A stretch of DNA of 64,000 nucleotides from an uncultured Flavobacteriales bacterium (GTDB taxonomy: Bacteria; Bacteroidota; Bacteroidia; Flavobacteriales; Crocinitomicaceae): positions 1-64,000 of the forward strand of contig CAMLFH010000011.1 of the NCBI GenBank assembly GCA_946479285.1, in the 5' to 3' direction. The first letter of the stretch is position 1, and every line of letters begins with the position of its first letter. Below are positions 25,445-33,290 of the stretch, in pieces. Below the pieces are notes generated by a model, which worked only from the letters and a program-made list of their open reading frames with translations, did no database searches and was not told the origin of the DNA. The translations under genes and the position numbers were made by a program.

Positions 25445-26530
25445 TTAAAACTGCAAGGTTAATTGTTTGCCCTGATCAGGCTCATCTTCTTCCGTGTTCA
25501 GTTTTGAAAGGGAAATTCCCAGCAAGCGAACCGGCTTTTCGATTTCCAGGTGATCCAATAATCCTTCAACAAGTGGAAAGAAATCGGTTTTATTCCACAT
25601 GTATTCTGCAATTGTTTTTGAACGGGTTTGGGTGGTGAAATCTGAATATTTGACCTTAATCGACACACATTTTCCGGCAATGGAGCGTTTTTCCATTCTT
25701 CGTTCCAGGCCCACAGCAATCTCTTCCAATTTCTCCAACATTTCACGTTTCGAATGAAGGTCCGAGAAATAAGTATGCTCCACTGCAAAAGATTTCCGGA
25801 TCCGGTCAGGTTTTACCTGACTCCGATGAATTCCTCTAACAATGTTGTAAAAATGCGTCCCCTGCTTTCCAAAATGCTGGATCAGAAAGGTTGGGCTTTT
25901 CTTCTTCAGATCCTTTCCGGTCCGCACACCCAATTCCTTCATTTTCGCCGCAGTCACTTTTCCAATTCCGAAAAATCGTTCAATGGGCAATTTTTCCAAA
26001 AATGCTTCTACTTCTTCGGGTGGAACGGTTAATTGTCCGTTTGGCTTATTAACATCCGAAGCAATCTTCGCTGTGAATTTATTGATCGAAATTCCTGCAC
26101 TGGCTGTTAAACCGACTTCTTTCAGAATCCGTTCCCGAATTTCTTTTGCTAGCAAAGTCGCGGATGGAAAGCCTTTTTTATTAGTGGTTACATCCAGGAA
26201 TGCTTCATCCAGTGAAAGCGGTTCCACCAAGTCCGTATAGTCGTAAAAAATGGCACGGATCTGCTGAGAAATTTCCTGGTAACGGTCAAACCGCGGTCGA
26301 ACAAAAATAAGATCGGGACACAAACGAGCTGCCGTTGAACTTGGCATAGCGGATTTCACCCCAAATTTCCGTGCTTCGTAACTTGCAGCAGAAACAACAC
26401 CACGCAATTTGCTCCCGCCAACAGCAATAGGTTTTCCTTTCAAATCCGGATTATCCATTTGTTCCACAGAAGCATAAAACGCGTCCATATCGACGTGAAT
26501 GATCTTTCTTTCTTCTGTTTGGTTTTCCAT
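25445..26530 (-). CDS. dinB: DNA polymerase IV (Y-family)
   Basis: This translesion polymerase has 361 residues from the ATG at 26530. Y-family motifs are HVDMDAFYASVEQ (catalytic Asp), YEARKFGVKSAMPS, SLDEAFLDVT (second acidic motif), the helix-hairpin-helix FFGIGKVTAAKMKELGV, and a little-finger domain. The C-terminal end PDQGKQLTLQF resembles a beta-clamp binding motif (QLTLQF). A longer open frame reaches 26623, but a TAACTTTG promoter box at 26554-26561 rules it out. It ends five bases from the convergent sigma-linked gene. Confidence 0.96.
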   Translation of the reverse strand: MENQTEERKIIHVDMDAFYASVEQMDNPDLKGKPIAVGGSKLRGVVSAASYEARKFGVKSAMPSSTAARLCPDLIFVRPRFDRYQEISQQIRAIFYDYTDLVEPLSLDEAFLDVTTNKKGFPSATLLAKEIRERILKEVGLTASAGISINKFTAKIASDVNKPNGQLTVPPEEVEAFLEKLPIERFFGIGKVTAAKMKELGVRTGKDLKKKSPTFLIQHFGKQGTHFYNIVRGIHRSQVKPDRIRKSFAVEHTYFSDLHSKREMLEKLEEIAVGLERRMEKRSIAGKCVSIKVKYSDFTTQTRSKTIAEYMWNKTDFFPLVEGLLDHLEIEKPVRLLGISLSKLNTEEDEPDQGKQLTLQF

Positions 26531-26553
26531 GATCCTCTTTTCGTATCGCTTTA

Positions 26554-26561
26554 CAAAGTTA
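26554..26561 (-). promoter_or_regulatory. Promoter -7 box for dinB
   Basis: The minus strand reads TAACTTTG, an exact TAnnTTTG match 23 bases upstream of the dinB ATG. No LexA-like palindrome is obvious next to it. Confidence 0.5.
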
Positions 26562-26590
26562 CGCATGATTCGGCGGAAGAAAAATAATCC

Positions 26591-26598
26591 TACATTTG
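26591..26598 (+). promoter_or_regulatory. Promoter -7 box for the DUF2891 gene
   Basis: TACATTTG matches TAnnTTTG exactly and lies 16 bases upstream of the ATG at 26615. The dinB and DUF2891 promoters lie about 30 bases apart on opposite strands. Confidence 0.5.
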
Positions 26599-26614
26599 AA
26601 AAAACACAAACAGT

Positions 26615-27658
26615 ATGAAACAAGTGACCCTGGCTTTTCTTTTCATTACCACAATTGGTTTCTCACAGGAAATTTCCCAAACTGAAGCAAAAAGACTGCT
26701 TAGTCTGCCTTTAAAATGCGTTCAGAAGGAATATCCAAACAAAATGGGGCAGGTTTTGAATGAAAAAGGCGATCTGAAATCTCCGGCTGAACTTCATCCG
26801 TCATTCTACGGTTGTTTTGACTGGCATTCCTCCGTACACGGTCATTGGCTGATGGTGAAATTACTCAGCAAATATCCCGAATTGGCTACAGATTCTGTTT
26901 TAATGGTTCTTCAGACCAACCTAAGCAAAGCCAATATTGAAACCGAAATCGAATCGTTCGCTGTGAAAAATAACGGGTCTTTTGAACGCACTTATGGCTG
27001 GAACTGGTTATTGAAACTCCAGCTGGAACTGGAGAACTGGAATCATCCGTTGGGAAAAGAACTGAGCACCAATCTGAAGCCTTTGTCCGATCTGTTCTGC
27101 AAAAAATACATCGATTTCCTTCCAAAACTGAATTATGCGATTCGTTCCGGCGATCATATCAACACCGCTTTCGGACTGACTTTTGCTTATGACTATGCAC
27201 TTGTTCATTCAAACGACAGCTTAAAAACGATCATCGAAAAACGTGCCCGGGACTTCTATCTCAACGACAAAAACTATCCACTGCATCTGGAGCCAAGCGG
27301 CTATGATTTTCTTTCCGGAGGGTTTGAAGAAATTGATATTATGCGGAGAATTTTACCAAAAGATGCATTTAAAAAGTGGCTGAAGCAGTTTGCTCCGCAA
27401 TTATTCAGTAAAAAATATGGGATGGAACCCGGCTTGGTATCCGATCGCTCAGATGGCCATTTGGTGCACCTGGACGGACTTAATTTCAGCAGGGCCTGGT
27501 GTTTGTACGGGATTACGAAAACACTCCCCGAACTGTCTCACTTAAACAAAATTGCAGATCAGCACATTCAGACTTCCTTGTCCAATATTGTGGATGGAGA
27601 TTATATGGGCGAACACTGGCTGGCAAGTTTCGCTTTGCTGGCACTCTTAAGTAAATAG
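26615..27658 (+). CDS. Secreted DUF2891 protein
   Basis: The 347-residue protein has a signal peptide (1-18, ending IGFSQ) and the DUF2891 signature HPSFYGCFDWHSSVHGHW at about 67-84. Further conserved segments are RTYGWNWLLKLQLEL, RSGDHINTAFGLTFAYDYA and DGHLVHLDGLNFSRAWC. The repeated helical pattern with His/Trp/Asp clusters suggests an alpha/alpha-toroid fold like a glycosidase, which is inference; no activity is established. It is probably periplasmic. The ATG sits 16 bases after a promoter box. Confidence 0.85.
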   Translation: MKQVTLAFLFITTIGFSQEISQTEAKRLLSLPLKCVQKEYPNKMGQVLNEKGDLKSPAELHPSFYGCFDWHSSVHGHWLMVKLLSKYPELATDSVLMVLQTNLSKANIETEIESFAVKNNGSFERTYGWNWLLKLQLELENWNHPLGKELSTNLKPLSDLFCKKYIDFLPKLNYAIRSGDHINTAFGLTFAYDYALVHSNDSLKTIIEKRARDFYLNDKNYPLHLEPSGYDFLSGGFEEIDIMRRILPKDAFKKWLKQFAPQLFSKKYGMEPGLVSDRSDGHLVHLDGLNFSRAWCLYGITKTLPELSHLNKIADQHIQTSLSNIVDGDYMGEHWLASFALLALLSK

Positions 27659-27773
27659 ATTTCGAGCCCGTTCTATGAGCAAAAAAATGCACAAGTTCGA
27701 GAATTACCGAATTCTATGCAGCACTTCAAATTCATGCTAAACCGCCATTTGGAGTGAGTTATAAAATAACCAA

Positions 27774-27809
27774 GCCAAAAAAAGGCATCCGTTAAATAAC
27801 GAATGCCTT
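27774..27809 (-). terminator. Rho-independent terminator of the crotonase operon
   Basis: On the minus strand AAGGCATTCGTTA pairs with TAACGGATGCCTT (one mismatch) around a 2-base loop, and TTTTTTT follows. It lies 19 bases after the crotonase stop codon. Confidence 0.85.
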
Positions 27810-27828
27810 CTATAATCTATTGAAAGAA

Positions 27829-28602
27829 TTATTTTTTCTTAAACGAATTGATCGCATTCACCGTGAAATCGGAAAGAACCAAAGTTCCGCTGATTCCTGC
27901 ACGGTCTGACAATAATTGGTCCCAGTCATCTGTTCCTTGCCAGAAGACCTTTTTCAATGCTGTCATTGCTTCCGGGCTTGATTTAGCCAAAACGGTTGCT
28001 AATCGCGTAATCTCTTCGTCCATTTCGTCTTCGGTGTCAAACACATCCGCATACAAGCCATTTAGCATTGCCCATTCTGCAGTTCGCCATTCTGTAGCAT
28101 TGATGGCTAACTGAGACATTGCGGAAAGTCCCATTTTTCGTTCAACTGCCGGTCCAACCACGAATGGTCCGATCCCAACAGCCAGCTCGGAAAGTTTAAT
28201 TTCTCCGAAACGCGTTGCGTAGCAATAGTCAACAGCAGAAGCAATTCCTACTCCTCCTCCAACTGCTTTTCCCTGGATGCGGCCGATGATCAATTTCGGG
28301 CATTTTCTACAGGCGTTGATCACCTGAGCGAAACCTGAAAAGAATACTTTCCCCGTTTCCAGATCTTTGATGGAAATCAATTCATCAAAACTTGCTCCGG
28401 CACAAAATGCTTTATCTCCGGTAGATCTTAAAACAATCACCTTCACAGCAGCATTTGTTCCTGCTTCTGTAATTGTATCCGCTAGTTTGCGAAGAATATT
28501 CCCCGGTAAAGAGTTACTTAATGGATGTCCGAACTCGATAGTAGCAATACCGAATTCATCTACACGTATTTCTACATGCCCTTGGTTGACAGCTTCTGAC
28601 AT
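27829..28602 (-). CDS. Enoyl-CoA hydratase/isomerase family protein
   Basis: The 257-residue crotonase-fold protein carries FCAGASFDELISI (CoA-binding oxyanion part) and GKAVGGGVGIASAVDYCYA. In ordinary hydratases GGGxEL supplies a catalytic Glu; here the equivalent position is Gly (GGGVGIA). The second Glu is kept in LSELAVGIGP. This fits a 3-methylglutaconyl- or isomerase-type variant rather than a standard hydratase, and I cannot decide the substrate. It follows the RRM gene by 18 bases on the same strand. Confidence 0.88.
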   Translation of the reverse strand: MSEAVNQGHVEIRVDEFGIATIEFGHPLSNSLPGNILRKLADTITEAGTNAAVKVIVLRSTGDKAFCAGASFDELISIKDLETGKVFFSGFAQVINACRKCPKLIIGRIQGKAVGGGVGIASAVDYCYATRFGEIKLSELAVGIGPFVVGPAVERKMGLSAMSQLAINATEWRTAEWAMLNGLYADVFDTEDEMDEEITRLATVLAKSSPEAMTALKKVFWQGTDDWDQLLSDRAGISGTLVLSDFTVNAINSFKKK

Positions 28603-28620
28603 GGATTATTTGACTAAATA

Positions 28621-29268
28621 TTAGTTATCAAATTTTCTACGAGGGCGCATTGTACGTTCACCTGATGCTGATCCGGAAGAATTAGAGTCTGAAGAACCAG
28701 TATTCCCTTCTTCTCTTTTAGTGGAATCCGAACTACCTCCTTCTCTTTTGGTATAGTTGGAATTTCCACCTTCACCCCGATTGTAATTTGAACCTGAGTT
28801 TGATGAGTTTCCGCTTCCACCACGATTATAGTTGGAGTTTCCACCACCACTTCCACCTTCACGGTTATAGCCTGAACCACGATCATTTGAGTTACGGTCG
28901 TTGGATCTGAATCCGCCGCCGCCACCTCCCTGACGAGGTCCGTTGTTGTTGAATTTCTTTTGAAAACCACCCGGCTTGCTGAATACAGGTTTCTTTGGTT
29001 TATCCTCCGGTTTCGGACGATTTGCTTTTGGAGAAGCAATCTTAACGTCCAATTTACGGCCGTTCACCTCAAAACCGTTAAGTGCCTGAATTGCATTAAT
29101 TGCTTCCTCTGCACTTTCCATTTCAACATATCCAAAACCTTTGGATTGTTTTGTTTTTGCATCAAACACTACGTGTGCTAAATGAACCGCACCAAACGCT
29201 GAAAACGTTGCTTGCAAATCTTCCGATGTAATCTCCCAATCGAGATTTGCGATAAAAATATTTGTCAT
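28621..29268 (-). CDS. RRM RNA-binding protein with Gly/Ser/Asn-rich tail
   Basis: The 215-residue protein has one RNA-recognition motif (about 2-78) with RNP2 IFIANL (4-9) and RNP1 KGFGYVEM (43-50). A long disordered tail follows (about 80-215), built of repeats such as NYNRGGSG, NYNRGEGG and NYTKREGG. Such proteins in Bacteroidota and cyanobacteria bind single-stranded RNA and are often cold-induced; the tail may promote self-association. It is the first gene before the crotonase. The 130 bases upstream hold an inverted repeat around AAACGT/ACGTTT. Confidence 0.9.
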   Translation of the reverse strand: MTNIFIANLDWEITSEDLQATFSAFGAVHLAHVVFDAKTKQSKGFGYVEMESAEEAINAIQALNGFEVNGRKLDVKIASPKANRPKPEDKPKKPVFSKPGGFQKKFNNNGPRQGGGGGGFRSNDRNSNDRGSGYNREGGSGGGNSNYNRGGSGNSSNSGSNYNRGEGGNSNYTKREGGSSDSTKREEGNTGSSDSNSSGSASGERTMRPRRKFDN

Positions 29269-29351
29269 TGACCTAACTTTAATTTGGAACTAATTATTCC
29301 CGAATCTAATTTACCTAAAACGTTTCAACGTTTATTCCTTTTTAACAGTTA

Positions 29352-29380
29352 GCTCCGGAACTAAAAATAAGTCCCGGAGC
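29352..29380 (-). other. Strong stem-loop after the coiled-coil gene
   Basis: GCTCCGG(G)ACT and AGT(T)CCGGAGC form an 11-base-pair stem with one G-T pair around a 7-base loop, shortly after the stop codon of the coiled-coil gene. No T-run follows on either strand. It may be a 3'-end stabiliser or a Rho-assisted terminator. Confidence 0.5.
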
Positions 29381-29398
29381 AAACATTTCTTTATTTGA

Positions 29399-30373
29399 TT
29401 ACTTCAATGTAAAGCTATCGGAACCGATAACCTGACCATCACAGTAAATTTTCACTTTGTAATTTCCTTTCACTGGCTCTTCACCATTGAAATCGTAGAA
29501 GATCGTTACGTCAACAGCTTTGTTTCCGTATTGAATATCACGTTTTGCCGAGTAAGCAAAAGTTCCTCCGTCTATAGCAGTTGAAGAACCTCCTGAACGA
29601 CCTTGCAATGTCTTACCATCCGGATCAATGATCTGCATGTAAACTGCGCGATCTCCGGCTGTTGCAATAGTATTCTCACCGATTGTAAACGTTGATTTAG
29701 CCTGAACACAACTGCGAGCTTTCGTTGTTGGCTCTGTGGTGTCATTCAATTTCATACGTAAACCTGTTGATGTGAAACTGTACGCTGACAATTTAGATCC
29801 TTTTCGAACCTGCTCCGCATTAGCTTCTGCTTCACCTTTGAACTTATCGCGATCAGTAGTTGTCTCAGCAAGCTGCGTTGTAGTTTCATCCAATTCTGAA
29901 GTCAACTTCAGATTCATCGTATTCAACTGGTCGATCTGTTTCACATAACTGATCATAATCTGGCGCAAAGTTTCATTTTCACGCTTCAATTTGGCAATCA
30001 ATGATGCTGTTACACGACCATTCTTTTTTGCTGTTTCCAACTCAGAAATCAATCCCTGGATCTTGTCTTTCTGGGCATTCAAGCTATCGGATTTAGACGC
30101 ATCTTTTTTCATTAACGCATCATATGTATCCATCATGTTGGTGAAATCCGACATTAAGTCATTGGTGGTTTCACTTCCTAAAAACGGAGCCATCATTTTG
30201 TTCATTTCCTCGATGTCCGCTTGAAGTTCTTCATTTTTCTTGGTAGCTTCTTTCAAAGCACCATTTTTTGAACTCCATAAATAAGTCATCGTTCCTAATA
30301 AGACAACCAACAAAACAATAATCGCTGTTAGTGCCGGTGTCATGTTCTTCTTTGAGCCTGATTCTTCTGACAT
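29399..30373 (-). CDS. Membrane-anchored coiled-coil protein, unknown function
   Basis: The 324-residue protein has a short cytoplasmic N-terminus, one membrane helix (about 12-33, PALTAIIVLLVVLLGTMTYLW), a long coiled coil (about 38-190) and a C-terminal beta domain of about 130 residues from around 195 (YSFTSTGLRMKLNDTTEPTT). The beta domain ends in GNYKVKIYCDGQVIGSDSF, like an immunoglobulin-type fold. The pattern is conserved in Bacteroidota proteins I know only as uncharacterised. It is probably periplasmic. Confidence 0.7.
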   Translation of the reverse strand: MSEESGSKKNMTPALTAIIVLLVVLLGTMTYLWSSKNGALKEATKKNEELQADIEEMNKMMAPFLGSETTNDLMSDFTNMMDTYDALMKKDASKSDSLNAQKDKIQGLISELETAKKNGRVTASLIAKLKRENETLRQIMISYVKQIDQLNTMNLKLTSELDETTTQLAETTTDRDKFKGEAEANAEQVRKGSKLSAYSFTSTGLRMKLNDTTEPTTKARSCVQAKSTFTIGENTIATAGDRAVYMQIIDPDGKTLQGRSGGSSTAIDGGTFAYSAKRDIQYGNKAVDVTIFYDFNGEEPVKGNYKVKIYCDGQVIGSDSFTLK

Positions 30374-30390
30374 AATCTAAAATTTAAATA

Positions 30391-30398
30391 CAAATATA
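30391..30398 (-). promoter_or_regulatory. Promoter -7 box for the coiled-coil gene
   Basis: The minus strand reads TATATTTG, an exact TAnnTTTG match 17 bases upstream of the ATG at 30373. Confidence 0.5.
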
Positions 30399-30472
30399 AC
30401 AATAGAACTAATGAACGATAGGGAATTCATTTGGCACAAATAAAGTGTTTTTAATTTGACTCACCAATACGT

Positions 30473-32029
30473 TTATTCGTAATTTCCGTTAAGAAAATGT
30501 AAAAAATTATCGTTTTCCTTGAAATTCATTCTTTTAGAACTAAAATTTTCCGGGAAATTTTGAAAAGTAACAGGGCGTTGAAATCGTTTGATTGCGTCCC
30601 AGCCTACAGATGTGAAATAAGAATTCAAGCTGCTGGGGAAAGGTCCGCCGTGCTGCTGTGCAAAGCTCACTTCCACTCCGGTTGGTACACCGTTGAAGAT
30701 AATTCTTCCGGATTTTGCAGTTAGAACAGGCAGAAAACGATTTGCTTCTTCTTCGGATTCAGCATATAAACCAGTTGTGAGTTGTCCTTCCAAAAGGTCG
30801 AGACATTTTCTCAATTCGGCCTCATCTGAACATCTTACGATCGTGAGGTAAGACCCAAAAATCTCTTCCTGAATTTGCGGGTTGGCCATAAAATGTCCCG
30901 CGTTTGTTTCAGCCAAGGTAGGCTGAATGAAATTCCCTTTTTGTTTTCCTTCATAAATAACATCGACAAAAGCAGCGTGTTCTTTTGCCCGTTCGAAATA
31001 ACGTTTTGAAATTCCGGGATGCAGCATGCACTGCAGTTCACTTTCTGAAAAAACACGAATCAGCTCTGCTTTAAATACGTTGTAATTTAAGGTTTCTTCG
31101 ATAAACAGGATTCCCGGAGACGTACAAAATTGCCCGGCATTCAGTAAAACCGAGGCACTGATCTGTTTTGCAATTTCCAACCCGCGTTTTTCCAAAGCAC
31201 CCTTAGTTACCATAATCGGATTCGAACTTCCCATTTCCGCATATAGGGAAATTGGTTCTTTGCGTTCGTTGATTAGCTTCTGAAGTGCCATTCCGCCGCC
31301 AATACTTCCGGTAAATCCAACTGCTTTTACCCGCGGATCCTGGACCAACTGCTGACCAACGGTAAAATCTTCCGCCAGTAAATGACATAAAATTCCATCG
31401 GGCATTTGGAGTTCTTGTGCGGTATCTAAAATAAGTTGAGCAGAAACCGAACTTGTATGCGGATGCATAGCATGTGCTTTCACAATAACCGGACACCCTG
31501 CAGCAAGAGCTGAAGCAACATCTCCGCCAATTGTTGAGTAAGCAAACGGGAAATTGCTCGCTCCAAAAACTACCACCGGTCCAACCGGAATATTGAGTTT
31601 CGTTAAAGCAGGTTTAGGAGTTGGTTTTCTGTCCGGATCGGCAGAATCTATTTTAATTTCCAATGCATAACCGGTTTCAACGGCTTTTGCATAGTATTCA
31701 AACTGGAAACAGGAACGTGCAAATTCTATTTCTGCCCGATCTTCCGGCAAACCGCTTTCGGCACAAAACCAGTGAACAAGCAGTTCTTTATTGGCTTTCA
31801 GCTTTTCAGAAATGGCTTTCAGGAACTGGACACGCTTTTCAATGGAAATGAGCCGATAGACTTCAAAAGCTTCTTTGGATTTAGCAAGTGCCGCATCCAC
31901 TTCTTCGGCAGTTGCCTGGTGGAAAGCTGTTTCAAAACGCTGATTGTTTTTTGGATCTATCCCAAAAAAAACATGGCTACCAAGACTACTTACCTGATAA
32001 CCAATGTGATTTTGACCTAAAGATTTCAT
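30473..32029 (-). CDS. Aldehyde dehydrogenase, ketoglutarate-semialdehyde type
   Basis: The 518-residue NAD(P)-dependent enzyme belongs to the aldehyde dehydrogenase superfamily. Motifs are VGPVVVFGASNFPFAYS (cofactor site), VGFTGSIGGG, YAEMGSSNP (catalytic Glu) and LLNAGQFCTSPG with Cys302 as nucleophile. The SNP after the Glu and the PFPSSLNSYFTSVG segment match alpha-ketoglutaric semialdehyde dehydrogenase (2,5-dioxovalerate to 2-oxoglutarate) of sugar-acid or hydroxyproline breakdown. The specificity call is inference. It starts three bases after purS. Confidence 0.88.
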   Translation of the reverse strand: MKSLGQNHIGYQVSSLGSHVFFGIDPKNNQRFETAFHQATAEEVDAALAKSKEAFEVYRLISIEKRVQFLKAISEKLKANKELLVHWFCAESGLPEDRAEIEFARSCFQFEYYAKAVETGYALEIKIDSADPDRKPTPKPALTKLNIPVGPVVVFGASNFPFAYSTIGGDVASALAAGCPVIVKAHAMHPHTSSVSAQLILDTAQELQMPDGILCHLLAEDFTVGQQLVQDPRVKAVGFTGSIGGGMALQKLINERKEPISLYAEMGSSNPIMVTKGALEKRGLEIAKQISASVLLNAGQFCTSPGILFIEETLNYNVFKAELIRVFSESELQCMLHPGISKRYFERAKEHAAFVDVIYEGKQKGNFIQPTLAETNAGHFMANPQIQEEIFGSYLTIVRCSDEAELRKCLDLLEGQLTTGLYAESEEEANRFLPVLTAKSGRIIFNGVPTGVEVSFAQQHGGPFPSSLNSYFTSVGWDAIKRFQRPVTFQNFPENFSSKRMNFKENDNFLHFLNGNYE

Positions 32030-32032
32030 GGC

Positions 32033-32284
32033 TTACGCCTCCTCTACCGTGTACGAGTAACTTTCCATGATTTGGTTTGAAAGTAATTTCTTACAAGCCA
32101 ATTCCACTTTCTCAGTTGCTGCGTCTTTGGAAGGTGCGTCTACAAAAAGACGTACGTGTCTTCCAACTCGCACACCTGTAATTTCAGGCAAACCAATTGT
32201 AGGCATACTGTTAGTAACTGCTTTTCCTTGAGGGTCTAACAATGCCTCTAATGGCATCACATCGATTTCAGCTTTGAATTTCAT
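32033..32284 (-). CDS. purS: Phosphoribosylformylglycinamidine synthase subunit PurS
   Basis: PurS is the small subunit that links PurQ and PurL in the fourth step of purine synthesis. From the ATG at 32284 it has 83 residues, the usual size. It begins MKFKAEIDVMPLEALLDPQGKAV, with VRVGRHVRLFVDAP and an acidic C-terminus (YSYTVEEA), all typical. A longer frame to 32344 lies inside pssA and is rejected. It overlaps the pssA end by 17 bases; purQ and purL are not in this window. Confidence 0.93.
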   Translation of the reverse strand: MKFKAEIDVMPLEALLDPQGKAVTNSMPTIGLPEITGVRVGRHVRLFVDAPSKDAATEKVELACKKLLSNQIMESYSYTVEEA

Positions 32285-33152
32285 GCGTTCGATTTTTTCG
32301 AAGAATGTGTTGAATAAATGATAATAACAGGTACAAAAGTACAATAATTGGAATGGACCAAATCAATAAAGTTGAAATAAGTATTCCACAACTTATTAAG
32401 AAAATGTAGCGCGTACCGTTTCCTTTCCACTTGAAATGCTTGAATTTCAGGGCAAACAAAGGCAGTTCTGAAACCAAAAGCAATGACATGACCACGATAA
32501 TCGGAATCAAAACGATGGGCTGAATCAGCCACATAATTAAATCGTGTTCCCAGCCAGTTGTTCCGCCATATTGAGAAAGTAAAAGTGGGAAAGCCATGAA
32601 AAAGATCGTATTTGCCGGAGTCGGCAGGCCAATAAATGATTCCGACTGACGGGTATCGATGTTGAATTTTGCGAGACGGAATAGGGAGAAGAATGGGATG
32701 ATTAAGGCTAACAAAGGCCAAAGATTCATAGACCCCATGCCCCAGAATTGATAGAACCAAGTTGAAATGGAAATAGAAGAGAAAACATTAAAAGTGTTTT
32801 CATCAACTAAAGAGCTGGCTTTAAAATCGTGCATATCCACATTCATTGCCCAATCACCAGACAACATCAACAAATCCTTTGGTGCAAATGATAGTATCAA
32901 AACCATCATCATAATTATCCCTGGAGCCAAACCAAACGAGATCATATCCGCCAAAGAATCCAATTGTTTCCCCAATTCACCCTGTTGTTTTAACAAACGC
33001 GCTGCAAATCCATCGAAAAAATCCAATACTGCGGCCAGGAAAATAAAGTACGGTGCGATGTCGATTCTCCCGGCAAAAGCCAGGATAATTGCAAAGACTC
33101 CACAAAGCATATTGCTGGCAGTGATCAAATTAGGTATGTTGAATATTTTCAT
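32268..33152 (-). CDS. pssA: CDP-diacylglycerol-serine O-phosphatidyltransferase
   Basis: This integral membrane enzyme makes phosphatidylserine, the precursor of phosphatidylethanolamine. The 294-residue protein has the complete CDP-alcohol phosphotransferase motif, from DG at 47-48 through AR at 51-52, G61 and D65 to D69, in the spacing DGx2ARx8Gx3Dx3D. About eight hydrophobic helices follow. The extension of the last helix into KNRTHEIQS at the C-terminus is not unusual. It is the first gene of the pssA-purS-aldehyde dehydrogenase run and is divergent from the PorV2-like gene. Confidence 0.94.
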   Translation of the reverse strand: MKIFNIPNLITASNMLCGVFAIILAFAGRIDIAPYFIFLAAVLDFFDGFAARLLKQQGELGKQLDSLADMISFGLAPGIIMMMVLILSFAPKDLLMLSGDWAMNVDMHDFKASSLVDENTFNVFSSISISTWFYQFWGMGSMNLWPLLALIIPFFSLFRLAKFNIDTRQSESFIGLPTPANTIFFMAFPLLLSQYGGTTGWEHDLIMWLIQPIVLIPIIVVMSLLLVSELPLFALKFKHFKWKGNGTRYIFLISCGILISTLLIWSIPIIVLLYLLLSFIQHILRKNRTHEIQS

Positions 33153-33290
33153 CCGGTAAATGAATATTTTGTTAGTTTAAATAGTTCAAAAAGCTGTAAA
33201 TTTACACTTCGATTTTATCAATAAACTATTGGGACACACAATTTTTTATAAAAGATGCAGTTAATAGCATTCGTGAGGAACTTAAATACT

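Noticed and set aside
27659..27828. Short open stretch ending ...KPKKGIR between the DUF2891 and crotonase genes
   Set aside because: It lacks an in-frame start and runs into the terminator hairpin; most likely chance or an unrecognisable remnant.
28621..29039. Repeats in the RRM tail read as a DNA tandem array or CRISPR
   Set aside because: The repeats are degenerate and in frame with the RRM protein, so they are coding low complexity.
32285..32344. 20-codon extension of purS
   Set aside because: It falls inside the pssA coding end; PurS homologues start at MKFK.
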